Below, piece after piece: positions 47,529-58,215 of a stretch of 64,000 bases of DNA. The stretch comes from Chamaecyparis obtusa (taxonomy: Eukaryota > Streptophyta > Pinopsida > Cupressales > Cupressaceae). The stretch is taken from positions 506,001 to 570,000 of the forward strand of contig BSBK01001163.1 of the NCBI GenBank assembly GCA_027943335.1, given 5' to 3'. The position numbers were made by a program, and so were the translations under genes. The notes under the pieces are model-generated. The model was not told the DNA's origin. It saw only the letters and a list, made by a program, of their open reading frames with translations, and ran no database searches. Every line of letters starts with the position of its first letter. The stretch's first letter is position 1.

Positions 47529-50500
47529 TTACAGGGAGAATCCAAAATGTGAAAGAAAATCAGAATGTACCTTTATGATTAGTGCCAGAGTTCTATCCCA
47601 ATTGTCTTGTAGAATCTTGCATGTTTGAAGTGCAATTTGGACTTCTGTAGAGAGTTCAATCATGTGATTTGCAATGGAAAATTGATTGTCATGGAGTAAT
47701 GTTTTTGAGTGAACAATGTGCTTTTGCATTATGTCCATGATGGGAAGGATCATGTTCTGAATATCTAGCAGTGTTGACCGGATCTTTGTATCTTCTTTTA
47801 ATAATTCTGACTACCTATTTGATAGGAATGTGATTTTCATATGATGTGCAGAGCTTGAACTAGGTTCAAGTTGCAACCTCTGTACACTGTCCTTTAGAAA
47901 CTCATCAATCTTATTCAATTTTTCTTTGACTTCCTTAGTGAACTCAGCAACATTACATATCTTAGCAACAAGTGAGGTAACATTGGAATAGGAGGACTCA
48001 ATATCTATCAAAACTAAAGATAATTCTACCTGATTAATAGCTATATGCTAAGCAACATGCTCAAGCACTTTATTGTCAAATTTCTTCTCAGCTTTCTCAA
48101 TAATCTTTTCTGACGCAGAGGAATCCTCATGGAACTTGTTTACTACCTCAGCTAACTGTAATAGAATATGTTGAGAGGAATCAACTTTAATACCTAATGC
48201 TTCTGAAAAAATATCCTTTGCATCTTCAATAATTTTATATTCCTTGTCCCTTTCTTCTTTTAGTTTCTTCTGTTTTTCTTTCTTTTGGAGTTCACCAATG
48301 TTTCGCATTTGATCTGCTGAAAGATTTGCAAAGTATAATTTTGGAATCTCTATCTCCTCATCTAAGTCTATATCCTCTTCTAAATTCTTACTCAAAAATC
48401 TTGTACTCGGTTGAGCCTTAGGATCAACTGTTATTGCACTTAATGCCTTTGTAGAAGTTATTGTAGACATTGTAGGACTAGCTGTGAAAAATGATAAACT
48501 ACCAACTGGAATACTTGAAGGGCTCAAAACTGAAGTATTCACAATTGTAGAATCAAAAATTGAAATACTTACTGAAGTATCTAAAACTAAGGTACTTACT
48601 GCTAGAAAACTTGATATGGAAGTAGGTACTAAAATAGATACAGGAGAGTGCAACTCAATAAAAGAGGTGGTAGTCATTTATGTCGATGATTCATTAAGTT
48701 GTGGTAGTGATGATTTGACATTTGATGTATTTGTGGAAGTTTTCATAATCATACTTGAAGTTATCTTCATGCTAGGTGTAGAAACTTTTGCTGGAGAGTG
48801 AGGAAGTGAGGCAATGACTTCTGTAGCTATCCGAACAATATTATCTTCCTCATCACTTTTCTTGTCTACCTTGGTATCTTCTTCATGTTCATCACTGTCA
48901 TCATCAATATCCTTGATTATCATAGTTTCGACACTCAGTTTGTGAAGATTATAGATGTTTTTCCATGTGGTAGTGGCACTCTTCACAACCGACTCAATAT
49001 CTTTGATTAAAATCAAACAACTGTTAAATTTGAGTGTCATCTTATTTTCATTATCTATCAATGCCTTATTAATTTCAGCATTTTTCAAACTTGGCATTAA
49101 TTGCCTCAAGGTTTGAGCATAGATGTCCTTGACAATTTGTCTTGCATTGGACAATCTCAACTTAATTTTGTTCAGCAGAGTTCCTGGGATTTGAGAAGCT
49201 ATCTCTTCAGGTGAGTATTTCCATCTTCCTATTTTCTCGATAACAGCATCTTCAATTTCTTGTTGCTCTTCCTCAGATTTGATTTCATATCTTAGAGATT
49301 TGAAGTTTGCAATTCCAGATCCTTCTTTCATATCCTTGATCTTTTCTTTTAATGAAGGAGGAGGCCTTTTGAATACTATTTCTTCACTGTCTTTGCTTGC
49401 CTTGCCTCTTGCACTCCTTCTTGTAAATACTGCAGAGGGTTGCTTGAGTGCCGTGGTAATAAATACTTTTCCTTTCTTCTTTGCTGGTAGTTGTTCTTCT
49501 TCCTCCTCATCCTTTTTCCTCGGTTGACATTTGAGGTGTGCTAGCTTGTATTTTGGCCAACCTCTTTCTTCCTTTGTTAACCACCTGTGGAAGCTTTATA
49601 CTAAACTCAATTCTCTCCTTATCTTCTTCATATGTCCCAAAATATGGTGCTTTTGGATTAACAGGTTGATTAATTAGGGCTTCAATAATATTCTTGGTTT
49701 CATCAATATTTACCTCATAGGGAAGAGGTTTCACATATACAATCCTTGGTTTTGCTGCCTGTATATACAGATTATCACAGTCCACCATGAAACAAATATC
49801 ATCTTTGTAATCTTCCACCAATTTCTGTGGAATCTAGAATCTATTGTTCATTTTCTCTTTAAATGATTCAAAATAGTTATCCATTATGCTTTCAAAATTG
49901 TCACCCATTTCTAATATGTATTCATTTATCTGATAAAGAACCGGCACATCTTTTCTCCATACTATCGTGCCTTTTGATGGGAAAAAATTTTGAGCATAGA
50001 AAAATAAACAAACCAATAGTGAGCCAAACTTACATGGATTATTCTTTGAGGTTTGGATGCTCTCCATGTTCTTGTTGAACTGTTTCAATAAAAGATATAC
50101 TAGGTCAAATAACAGATTGTTCTTTACAATTTTATATGCTAGGTCAGCTGCTTCACACGGAACACTGTTCTGCCTACTTGAACTATATATCTTGCGAGCT
50201 ATGATATGTATACCAAACTTCAATTCTACATCTGTAATTCTACTTATCTTCATACCTCTACCATCCCACTCGGCTAGGGTTTTCTCTTCCAGTTCTGTCC
50301 GACCTAGGGTTTTTGTAGATTTTGCTTTATCAAGCATGGGAAGACTAGTGATTTGGTGAATCATCTTCTTTGTAATCTCTGCTAGTTGCTCAAGCCATAT
50401 TTTACCTTCATGTACTTGGATGAGGATATATATAACCCATTTTATCTGAAAGCTTCGAGGAAAGTGTGTGATGTGAACTAAACCCTTATCTTCCAAAAGT

Positions 50501-50763
50501 TGATGTTCTGGTTTGAGAACACCATCAACACATAGTTCCTCACGGATAGTATCTATCTCTAGGGTTCCAAGCTCTTGAATTGTACACTTAAAATGACAAA
50601 GAATATCATTAATAAGGAGTACCTTAGGGGGAATCCAAGATTGAGCTCCACTCGGGTCTAGGGTTCTGGCAACTGCGGGCACGAGTTTGAAATCTGGTGC
50701 TTTCCATTCTCCATGAACCAACATTTCCAAATCTTTCTTCATTTTAGCACTGGATGATGCCAT
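47529..50763 (-). pseudogene. Element G ORF2, about 1078 codons, unrecognised
   Basis: The frame starts at ATG 50763 (MASSSAKMKKDLEML). It runs with one in-frame stop near 49834, a frameshift near 49520 (where the residues become RKKDEEEEEQ) and stops at 48678, 48048 and about 47810, down to 47529. The N-terminal 310 residues look globular (PSGAQSWIPPKVLLINDI, WVIYILIQVHEGKIWLEQL). The middle is Lys/Glu-rich and likely basic-nuclear or disordered. A Ser/Thr-rich part and Glu/Lys coiled-coil-like stretches (ELQKKEKQKKLKEERDKEYK) follow. I find no catalytic motif of any polymerase, integrase or protease. The length and few lesions argue for a real protein. Possible roles are structural or env-like, which the sequence alone cannot show. 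Confidence 0.6.
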
Positions 50764-51198
50764 GGTAGCTCGGTGAACATAGTAAATTCTTTGAGGAAAA
50801 AGAATATCTTGCTGAAATATGCTTCAAAACACTTGATTGCACTAGGAGACTTTTGTTCACGGTGAATAGTGAACTTGATTTCACTCCTTTTCTTAAAACT
50901 TTGTCATTAATGCTCAATATGAATTAGGATACAGAATTAGACAGGCTGTCATCCACTATGAATTAATTTCTTAGTGAAGACTCTGCAACTCAGTGATCAC
51001 ACGAATTCATACTTCTCTGACCTTACTCGATAACCAAATGAAGTTAGGTTACTCCCGACCTTGCTCAGTGGTAATTGATACCGACCTTCTTGTGATCCTG
51101 CTGTATCTTGCATACTGATTTGGATATGTCTTTCTTTCAGTTCAGGAACTATTTTGGAATATGTCTATGAAGATACAGTTCCAGTACTTTCTTGGAGA
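50764..51198 (-). other. Element G spacer between ORF1 and ORF2
   Basis: 435 bp without a supported gene. It could hold a subgenomic promoter or splice acceptor for ORF2, but I see no clear signal. Confidence 0.4.
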
Positions 51199-52398
51199 CT
51201 AGTTAGAGCTCATAGAGCCACTCCCTTCATTAGTGACTTCAGGATTGGTTTGCTCGGTAGGTTTAGGAATCCACTTTTGTCTCATCTGCTTCCTAATGTT
51301 ATTTTCTTTTTCTTTCTTTTCATCTTCAATTTTGCCTAAATTCATGCATTTTTTAGCTATGTGACCAAGCTTAGTGCAATTATAACATCTTATGGTAGAA
51401 TCCCTTTTTCTCAAGTGGTGCCTTATACAATTCATGCCAATTTGTCCATATTCTCCACAATAATGACATCTACACCAAGTGTTGTAATCCTAACCAAACA
51501 TTGCTTTAATAATTTGTTCTGCTAGATTGGGTGTTTTAGTTCTGCATTCTGATGCCTTATGACCTTGTTTGCTACATTTGTGACATATGCCTTTAAATCT
51601 TGGTTTCTCCTTGCATTCATTTGCTTTATGACCAAGCTGATTGCAATTGTAGCATTTTCCATTGAATTTTGCTTTTCCATTGCTCCAACATTTGTTTGAA
51701 GTATGACCAATTTTTCCACAGTGATTACAGGTAGGTTTCTGATTCTTTTGAGTACCTTGTTTGGAGGATTCACCTTCCTCTTTGTAACCAAGTCCTGCTT
51801 TTCCTTTTGGCCTATGAAGGTTTTGTTCATACACCTGATTCATATCTTCTTGAGATTTCAACATTCTCTCATTGATTTTCCTTTCAGCATCTAGCTCATT
51901 CATCACTCTTAAATTGATTTGCTTTTTAGATCTCAACTCTTCTCTCATATTTTCATTTTCTGATCTTAGAGTCAGGATTTCTTCATTTGCATTGGAGATT
52001 TGATCAATAAGATTTTCTAGCTGAAGAGTTTTATTCTGGATTTCATTGTTCTTTCCATCTATTTCATCTTTCATCTTGTTTCTTTGTTCCAAGACTTCAC
52101 AAAATCTTGTTGACTGAATTTCCTATTCTCTTTTCAATTTTCTCACTTCTTCTTGCAGAGAACCACTCTTTTCTAGAAGTTCTTTGATTGCATTGTTTAC
52201 TTCATCTGAGTTGCTTGAAGGGAAAAAGTCTTCAATCTTTTCTTCAACATACTAGTGGTCATTGATCTAATTTGCAAGTTCCCTCCTTCTTTTTAGGGAA
52301 AGGGAAAGATGCTCTCTTGCTTCTTTGAGTTGAGTTATGGCCATTTCCAGATCTAGCTTTTCATTCTTAATTACTTTGTTCAGTTTGAATATCTCCAT
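51199..52398 (-). pseudogene. Element G ORF1: coiled coil with five CCHC zinc knuckles
   Basis: One frame of 400 codons runs from ATG 52398 (MEIFKLNKVIKNEKLDLEMA) to 51199, with in-frame stops only (two TAG near 52250, one near 52125 and one at 51490). The first 200 residues are heptad-like and charged (QNKTLQLENLIDQISNANEE), a likely coiled coil. Then come CNHCGKIGHTSNKC (51688-51729), CYNCNQLGHKANEC (51612-51653) and CHKCSKQGHKASEC (51543-51584). A fourth knuckle has lost its His (CHYCGEYGQIGMNC, 51427-51468) and a fifth reads CYNCTKLGHIAKKC (51346-51387). The knuckles imply a nucleic-acid-binding Gag-like role. The UBN2 Gag domain of copia elements is absent, and five knuckles is more than the usual one or two. 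Confidence 0.75.
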
Positions 52399-52448
52399 TG
52401 TCCTGAATCTTTTCTCAAGCTGTCAAAATTTATTCTGAGATCCACTTA

Positions 52449-52460
52449 GCTCTGATACCA
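52449..52460 (-). promoter_or_regulatory. Element G primer binding site
   Basis: Minus-strand TGGTATCAGAGC, exact match to the initiator methionine tRNA site, two bases from the right LTR. This places G in the copia replication group despite the missing pol. Confidence 0.9.
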
Positions 52461-52462
52461 AT

Positions 52463-53549
52463 TGTTGAAAATATTCAAGACTATCTAGGTTACTGAGAGG
52501 GGAGGGGTGAATCAGTAACTTCAAAACTTTTAATAGATTTAGATCTTAATAATATTAGATTGATAATCTGACGCATGTATGAGTAATAGAAAGAATAACA
52601 CATTCATAACACTTAGAACATAGAGATTTGGTGACCCAAAAACCTTCCAAGTAGAAAGTAAAACTGGGGTGGGGATGATACCCAAAAAACTTCAATACTG
52701 CAGTATAAAGTTTGCTGGTTAAGGCTTACAATGATCACTTCTGATGATCTACCCTATTAGGAACAATAAGGACTGCTAGGTCCACCTTGTTAGAGGTTTT
52801 ACAAACATACAATGAAGTATGCACTCGGTTAAGAGATTTTTACAAAGACTGTTAAGTCTACCCGGTTAAAGGATTTCAAGCTGATTGACCTGTTAGGATG
52901 AAACAATAGATCTCTTACTTGCAATTGTACTTGTTGATTGAGATTCTCTGATGTACTGATCACCTTCTATGATGGATAAATCTTTGCTACTTCTTATACT
53001 ACTATAGCCCTTTGTAATTCGCTTATCTCTACCTTTCTCTCTTTTTCATACTTGTCTATATTTCATCATTCTTGGATATGACATAAAACATTGTTTATAT
53101 ATCAATCTAAGTCAATTCCAAAATAATTACAAAGTCATCTCTTAAACAAGTAAACACAAATATTACTGAGTTGGCCCAAATATAGTTACATGGTTACTTC
53201 AAACTAACTTGGTGACTTTCTGATACTCGGTGTCTGCTGTGTTACTCGGCATCATCATGCACTCGATAGAAGTGGAAGCTCGGTCCATACTAACCACTCG
53301 ATCATAGTTTCAAACTTGGTAAATACTGGAGACTCAGTAGACAAAGTGTTACTTGGTAGAAACTAAATTTCCTGTTTGACTTTGCAGCACTCGGTAAACA
53401 CTGTGAAACTTTGCGAGCTCGGTATGCACTGATCTGCTTGGTAAGCTCTACTTGGTAAGCTCTGCTCTACTCGGTAAGCACTATTTTTCTCGGTATGTAC
53501 TGATCTAAATAAGTGTTGTCACTAATGAAAATCATGCTTAATGCCAACA
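52463..53549 (-). repeat. Element G 5' LTR (right)
   Basis: 1087 bp, TGTTGAAAATATTC to AATGCCAACA, followed by AAAACC. Same CTCGGTA cluster at 53225-53500. Confidence 0.9.
53094..53104 (-). promoter_or_regulatory. Possible TATA box, element G 5' LTR
   Basis: Minus-strand GATATATAAAC, identical in the other LTR (about 46874-46884). Confidence 0.45.
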
Positions 53550-54317
53550 AAAACCATCCATTAATGAGTACATGGAGTGACCAGCTGTCCAATCCACTAT
53601 GGCATCTATGCTCAGAAGTGAGAAATCATCTTTAGGACATGCAAGATTCAAGTCTGTAAAATCCATACACACACAAATAGATTTATCATGCTTTGTGACC
53701 GGTACAATGTTAGAGATCCATTCAGCATATGCTATTTCTCTTATAAATCCAACCTTTAACAATTTTTCCAATTCTGCCTTCACTAGGAGAGCCACATGTG
53801 GGTGCATTTTTCATAACTTTTGCTTCACGGGTTCAACCCTAAGTCTAACATTCAAATGATGCATTGTGAAATCGGGATCCAATTCGAGCATGTCAGCATA
53901 TGACCATGCAAAGTTCACTTGTTGTTCTTGGAAAAACTTGATGAAATCCTCTCTTTCTAGAGGTGTAAGTGGTGCTACCAAGTGTATAAATTTTGGATCC
54001 AATTCTATCCCAATGTTGACCTTTTATGTCGGTTCTATAAGAATAGGTGACCTTTCTTCCTCATGTTTAGGCAAGGTTTCCAATCTCTCTTCCTTTGGTG
54101 CCATAGTTGGGTTTTCACCATAGGAGACATCTTTTATCTTTATTTTTTTTGGTTCTAGTGGTGCCACATAGTGGTTTTCAGCACTAGAACTTTTCATTTT
54201 TTTATTTTTTTTCATTTTTTTCTTTTGACTAACAAAATGGACCCCCGATGTTCTCATTATGTCCATATCTAATTCATTGGTGAAAGAGGGTTCAACCACA
54301 TTAAGGTATTGGCTCAT
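53550..54317 (-). pseudogene. Element E reverse transcriptase, first part
   Basis: One frame, with stops near 54021 and at 53808, leads into the RT. The linker has ELDPDFTMHHLNV and MHPHVALLVKAELEKLL. The RT fingers follow with EWISNIVPVTKHDKSICVCM and DLNLACPKDDFSL. The frame is cut by G inside LMDGF, and the rest of the palm is at 46241 and below. Canonical RVCVDF reads ICVCMDF. A Lys-rich stretch (SQKKKMKKNKKMK, about 54235) lies upstream. Confidence 0.85.
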
Positions 54318-54320
54318 TGC

Positions 54321-56121
54321 TTAGTCATTTGGAAAATAAAGTAAGTCATTTGGCTCGGTTTCGTCCCAATGAATGAGGTCTGGATGTATCAAAAGTAAGG
54401 ATTCATTGGGTAAAATGTCATCAATAGGGTTTATGGACATGACTTCATTTGAGGGTTCATACATTGTATCATTTAGATCTATGATGTGAGCTTCCTTGAG
54501 ATGGTCCATGGAAGAAGGGTCAAAATCCCCTTCACTTGAGTCCTCTTTGACTTCTACAGGAAACAACGTGGGAAAAACCATGAGCGGATTAAAACTAACA
54601 TTTGAATCTCCCACCTCTAAAGGCATCCAAAATTTCTCTATCCATGCTTGATTGGTAGGTGTGTGCCCTATGTTAAGATCTTGGATATTAGGTTCTTGAT
54701 TGATTTGAGTTTCTTGCCTTGGGATCTTTGCATAAGTATGTATTGCAATCACCTCCTTATCTTGACATGATTCATCTGATAGGGTATCCCACTCATAATC
54801 TTAGGATTCATCACTATCTCCATTGGATTCTAAGGCATTTACTTGAGGATAGAAATCTTGCATTGGGCTAGAGCTTTCGCCTTTGTATTGGTAACCTACT
54901 CCAGATTTTTCTTCTTTTGCCCTCCAAGTAGGTTCAATGGGTTCTAGTAATCCACTATTTCTTTGGCCTAAGGGTCCTTTTCCTTTGTATCCCATCTTCT
55001 TCATTATCTCAAACCCTTTCCCATATTTCTCGGTTTGTATATTAACATGCTGGATTCTTTCCATGGGAGTGTTTGAAATATCTTCCTCATCATGATAAAG
55101 CCATTGAAGGACTTCATTCTCCTCTTTGTTGAATGTTTCTTTGTCACTTTCTCTTATGAAGTAAGAGTTCTATTTGTGAGATAAGTGTTCTTTGGATGGT
55201 TTTCCATGTGTCCTTGGAGATGTGGGCATGTCAAATAGGGAAACGGAGTATTCCCCTACTCCTTTTGAACTAATTTTGCATTGTTTATCAAATGCCTCCA
55301 TCATCTCATCCATTTTCTTGTAGTTTTTATTTTTAGCTTCATCTTTTTCTTCTCTAGTGGGTTTATAGGGTATGATCTCTAATTTAGGCATTTGATTTGA
55401 ACCCTCATTTGTAATTGGACCCTCATAGCTCATCTTTTCCTTTCCCTTAGTTGATGTCGTTGAGCTAGCTTGAGGAGGGTTTTGAGTAGCATTTAATGTT
55501 ATGACTGGATCATCCATTTTGGTATCTTCAATGGTGACTCTTTGAATGATTCTTTCCCAGTTATGTGGAATGAATAGCTCATGAATGGGTTTGAGTGCAT
55601 TACAATATTGAAACAAGTTTGAGTCTCCTCCAACCGTGATTCTTCAACCATGTACAAAAATTTGATGCATTCATGGTACGTGGATGGGATTTCTTGCATC
55701 TCATGGATCCATGGTCTCCCCAACAAAATGTTATATGTCAGCTTCATGTCCAATACTTGGCAATTGGTGTCCTTCTTGACTAGTCCCACTTGAATGGATA
55801 ATACAATCATGCCTTTAGAGGCCCTTTCAGCTTCATCATAAGCCTTAATGGTGATTTTTTTTCGTAGGGTCAATGCAAGACTCAGACAACCCTAAGGATT
55901 TAACAAGACTTAAATGTACAAATGTTAAGACCAAATCCTCCATCAATGAGGGCTCTTTGGACTCTATGCCTTTCGATTAAGACCTCTATATGCAATGGTA
56001 GATTTTGAGGATGTGTTATAGACATGTCATCTTGGTTGGAAAATGAGAGACAATGAGGTGCCACAAGATAACCTACCATATTTTGGAACTTCTCCTCTTC
56101 TAAGTTAGTAGGAATGTTCAT
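54321..56121 (-). pseudogene. Element E protease, linker and G-patch segment
   Basis: The protease starts in the 56121-55900 frame: QISILELL upstream, then ALIDGGFGLNICT (55921-55960), where DGG replaces the canonical DTG/DSG, a variant I recall from plant Tat-type proteases. The flap/C-terminal region has TYNILLGRPWIHEMQEIPSTY (about 55745). A one-base length change in a run of A (55855-55870) and another shift near 55600 change the frame. A long acidic linker follows. The frame 55064-54801 contains YGKGFEIMKKMGYKGKGPLG and QRNSGLLEPIEP, a good G-patch. A further acidic stretch (54752-54321) leads to RT. G-patch domains also follow the protease in some betaretroviruses, where they bind RNA. 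Confidence 0.75.
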
Positions 56122-56358
56122 CTATATTAGAGCTTTTTCTAAAATATCATTATGGTTAGGGGATAACTTCAATAACTCCAAGATAGAGATTTGTGTTGGA
56201 GTTCTTTGCAACTGATCAACCAAGCTATAAGGTTTTGCTGTTGTAGAAGGTTTCTTAACCACAATGTTGGACTACGAAGTGCTAATAACTATAGGAGCAA
56301 CCCCTTGTAGGGTCATTCTAGAAGTCTTCCCTCTTGTAATGACATTTGATGTCTCTTT

Positions 56359-58215
56359 TTAGGACTGTTCCTTGATTATTATAGCATTCACAATGTTATC
56401 ATAAGGTGGCACAAAGTTAATTTTATTGGCACTTTGTTTCTTTCCATTAGATGACTCCCCTTTTTCATGTTTGTAAAAAGGTTGTTTGAATGTTGTATGA
56501 TCTTCATTCCTTTGAGGTCCATCAATGGTGATTGTGCCATTATCGATTAAGTCTTGCACTATATTCTTTAGCTACAAGCATTCATTTGTTGTGTGCCCTC
56601 AAATTCTGTGGTACTCACAATGGCTATTGGAACTCCACCAACTAGGTTTGTTATTTGGCTCATAAGGTTGAATGCTGGGTAAAGTAATGAGATTATTAGC
56701 CATGAGAGTCTTTAACACATTTTTGAGGGGTTCACCCAAGGGTGTGAAGTTCCTTTAAGGACTGGGTACCAAATATTTATCAAATTTATTATTTCTTGCA
56801 TTATTTCCTTGGTTGCCCTTATTGGCATTATTCTTATTGGAAGGTGCATTGGATGTCTGATTGGCATTATTCACCTAATTAGGTGTCCTTGTAAGAGAAA
56901 ATGGGACCACCTTCAAGTTGCTAGACTCCACCACACCATCATTAACAACTCCCTTATTGTTGTTCTTATACCGACTATTACTATTGAACCAATTATCCTT
57001 CTGATTGTTGCCATTATTGGAGTTATTGTTGTTGGAGTTGTTCTTATTATCTTTATACAATTTTAGTTCTCCACTTTTGACAACCACTTCCTCCATTGTT
57101 ACTCCATTTTCAATTAGATCCTGGAAGGTCTTGGGACATTGCATTCATAATTAGTAATTCAACTCATTGCCTAAACTATTTATGAACATATCCATCTTCT
57201 CTTTTTCAGGTATGCTCCTAGGATATCTTGCAAAAACTATCTTCCATCATTGTAGAAAAGTGAGAAATGCCTCTCCATCCTTTTGTTTAGTGTTACATAA
57301 TGTTATCATCATGACCTCATGCTTGATGTTGTATGAGTAATGGGCCATGAATTTTGAAGCTAGCTCTTCAAAAGTCTTAATGTTGGAGGGTAACTTAGAA
57401 AACCACTCCATAGCCATGCCTCCTAAGCTTCACAAAAATAGTCTCATTAAATATGTTGTATCATGCATGAACTCTAGGCTCAATGCACAAAACTCACATA
57501 AGTGGTCTTGGGGATCCGACGCTCCTTCATACTTGTCATACTTGGGGGACACTACATTGATTGGGAATGGCATCATGACCAAGCTTTTATCAAATGGGAA
57601 TGGTCACAATGCTTCTATGCAGAAAGGCTTGGGAGCTCCACTTTGCTTAATGGTATCCAATTGCATTTGGAACATCTTGAACTATTTATTCATGATGTCT
57701 AAGGTACTCTCCTTAGCTTTCAGTATTTTGAGTTGGTTAACATCGTAGTCACGGGGAAGCTTGAGGCCTTTTTGTGCTAAGTCTAGAAAGTACTTTTCTC
57801 TATCTATATCCATTTCCTTTTCCATGAACTTTTGGAAATAGGGACATTGGATAGCCTCACTAACCTTTTCATCTATGGCATCTTCTGCCATTGCTTTGGT
57901 GTTAGTTTTGTTGTGAGTGTTGTCAATCCCTTGAGCATTTTGATTTGCCCCTCCATTATTTGTATTGCCTTGGTTATTTATGTCAATGTCCCCATTATTG
58001 GCATCACCTTGGTTAGTGGGATCAATGCCACTATTGTCCTTACCACCCAAACTACCATAGTACATCATGTTGTCTTCCTCTTCATGTTTAGGTGATTTTT
58101 GGGGTATTTTAGGAGTAGTAGACTCATCTCTTGGGTAAGGGAGCTCTTGTCTCAAATAGGTCTCGTTTGCTTGCAAGGTTTTCTTAATGTAGTAAGATCT
58201 AGTAAAAGTAGGCAT
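56359..58215 (-). pseudogene. Element E gag
   Basis: Start ATG 58215 (MPTFTRSYYIKKTLQ). A Gln/Asn-rich segment (58000-57890) is followed by the retrotransposon Gag core: FPINVVSPKYDKYEGASDPQ, then YLMRLFLWSLGGMAMEWF and FEELASKFMAHYSYNIK (57530-57310). An Asn-rich run (57080-56990) follows. The knuckle CEYHRI-stop-GHTTNEC (56579-56620) is the C-x2-H type seen in plant gypsy Gag. The frame is the same from 58215 to 55900, with in-frame stops only, for example at 57682 and near 56597. Gag packages the RNA in the particle. It is clearly dead but well preserved. Confidence 0.8.

Larger units (their letters stand above)
46242..53549 (-). mobile_element. Element G: copia-type LTR element with two novel ORFs and no pol
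   Basis: LTRs of 1088 and 1087 bp (46242-47329, 52463-53549) start TGTTG and end GCCAACA. The primer site is the copia-type TGGTATCAGAGC; the PPT is AAAGGGGGAGAT. All are minus strand. The 5.1 kb interior has ORF1 (coiled coil plus five CCHC knuckles) and ORF2 (about 1078 codons, no known domain). No protease, integrase, reverse transcriptase or RNase H motif is visible in any frame, so G must have moved with enzymes from another copia element. The LTRs differ by about 3 percent in the part compared. Confidence 0.88.

Noticed and set aside
51346..51729. Possible host CNBP-like zinc-finger gene
   Set aside because: The knuckle cluster lies inside element G, downstream of its primer site and between its LTRs, on the element's own strand; it is better explained as the element's ORF1.
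56809..57066. Plus-strand open frame rich in Ile and Val (possible membrane protein)
   Set aside because: It is the reverse complement of the Asn-rich run in element E's gag.
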